The position numbers were made by a program, and so were the translations under genes. Shown piece by piece: positions 63,549 through 64,000 of a stretch of DNA of 64,000 bases. The notes beneath the pieces are model-generated. The model saw only the letters and a program-made list of their open reading frames with translations. It made no database searches and had not been told where the DNA came from. Numbering within the stretch: position 1 is the first letter of the stretch; each line of letters starts with the position of its first letter. The stretch comes from Ectothiorhodospiraceae bacterium (GTDB taxonomy: Bacteria > Pseudomonadota > Gammaproteobacteria > HK1): NCBI GenBank assembly GCA_024234875.1, contig JACKNM010000011.1, positions 1 to 64,000 of the forward strand. Direction: 5' to 3'.

Positions 63549-64000
63549 TCAGAGATGCGCGGCGAGCTTGTCGAGCATCGGCAGGATCGCGTCGCGGCCC
63601 TCGGAGGGTAGCGTGAACAGGGCTCGGTGCACCCCGTTCGCGCGGCACCCGTCGAGGAACTCCGGCTTCGGCGGCGCGCCGAAGATGGTGGTGGCGATGC
63701 TGGCGACGTCGCGCCCCGCCTCGTCGGCGTGTTGGCGCAGACGCGCCATCTCCGCCGCCGGATCGCGAAACGAGCGCCCACGTGGCATCCAACCGTCGCA
63801 GAACTCCACCACCCGGCGCAGCGTGTGCCGGGTCTCGCCGCCGAGGATGATCGGCGGGTTGGGTCGCTGCACCGGCTTCGGCCACGACCAGATGCGGTCG
63901 AACTGCACGAACTCGCCGTGGTAGCTCGCCTCGTCGTCGTGCCAGATGGCGCGGATGGCCTTGGCGCGCTCGCACATGACGCGGAAACGAGTCTCGAACG
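63549..64000 (-). CDS. Luciferase-like (LLM) flavin-dependent oxidoreductase, partial
   Basis: The C-terminal 150 residues of a gene that enters from the right edge; an internal Met at 63977 is not the start, since RFRVMCERAKAIRAIW is the usual mid-protein motif. FDRIWSWPKPVQRPNPPIILGG and GWMPRG are typical of the F420/FMN-dependent LLM group. Reaction unknown. Convergent with the secreted-protein gene, 24 nt between stops. Confidence 0.85.
   Translation of the reverse strand, partial: FETRFRVMCERAKAIRAIWHDDEASYHGEFVQFDRIWSWPKPVQRPNPPIILGGETRHTLRRVVEFCDGWMPRGRSFRDPAAEMARLRQHADEAGRDVASIATTIFGAPPKPEFLDGCRANGVHRALFTLPSEGRDAILPMLDKLAAHL

Overview
The window is uniformly GC-rich (roughly 70 percent by eye), with dense, mostly overlapping genes that nearly all lie on the + strand. 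Outer-membrane-type lipoproteins, a Wza/ExoF-like polysaccharide exporter and a tripartite tricarboxylate transporter (Tct) point to a Gram-negative bacterium, most likely a proteobacterium or a nearby high-GC lineage. I cannot assign a genus.

Region 1 (1-25141) is a hybrid PKS/NRPS assembly line, cut at its 5' end. The order is: a PKS tail ending in KR-carrier-degenerate carrier-sulfotransferase; C-A-PCP-E (A-domain pocket aliphatic-like); C-A(Leu-like)-PCP-KS-AT(malonyl)-KR-PCP-E; C-A(beta-amino-acid pocket)-PCP-C-A(Gly pocket)-PCP-hydrolase-like domain. A free alpha/beta hydrolase and a type II thioesterase follow. Read colinearly, the line would make acyl/ketide - D-aliphatic residue - statine-like unit (Leu plus a reduced malonate extension) - beta-amino acid - Gly. 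The oddest parts are the epimerization domain on a PKS module, the sulfotransferase with a serine-less carrier before it, and the terminal hydrolase-like domain with Arg at the nucleophile position.

Region 2 (25135-46352) is an exopolysaccharide/capsule locus joined to the NRPS operon by a 7-nt gene overlap. It encodes a nucleotidyltransferase-like/sugar-phosphate transferase fusion, a GH39-like secreted glycosidase, four or five glycosyltransferases, a polysaccharide deacetylase, two Rossmann methyltransferase-like proteins, two sulfotransferases, a Wzy/ligase-type membrane protein, a kinase-less chain-length protein, an ExoF-like exporter and two tiny membrane proteins. The predicted product is a modified, probably sulfated polysaccharide. 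No flippase or tyrosine kinase is seen. A 178-bp palindromic MITE-like element with a 5-bp target duplication sits exactly at the stop codon of the last sulfotransferase.

Region 3 (46651-59347) is central metabolism: an aspartate carbamoyltransferase, a class Ic-type aspartate aminotransferase, and a GntR/FCD regulator divergent from tctC-tctB-tctA, aconitase, a methylisocitrate lyase-type enzyme, an MmgE/PrpD protein and PrpF. Two near-identical 12-bp palindromes lie 74 bp apart in the divergent promoter. The set looks like a regulated uptake and breakdown route for a C6/C7 tricarboxylate that skips the citrate-synthase step.

Region 4 (59379-64000) has two small lipoproteins, a secreted ankyrin-repeat protein, a SelA-fold PLP enzyme, a secreted protein of unknown function and the edge of a luciferase-like (LLM) oxidoreductase.
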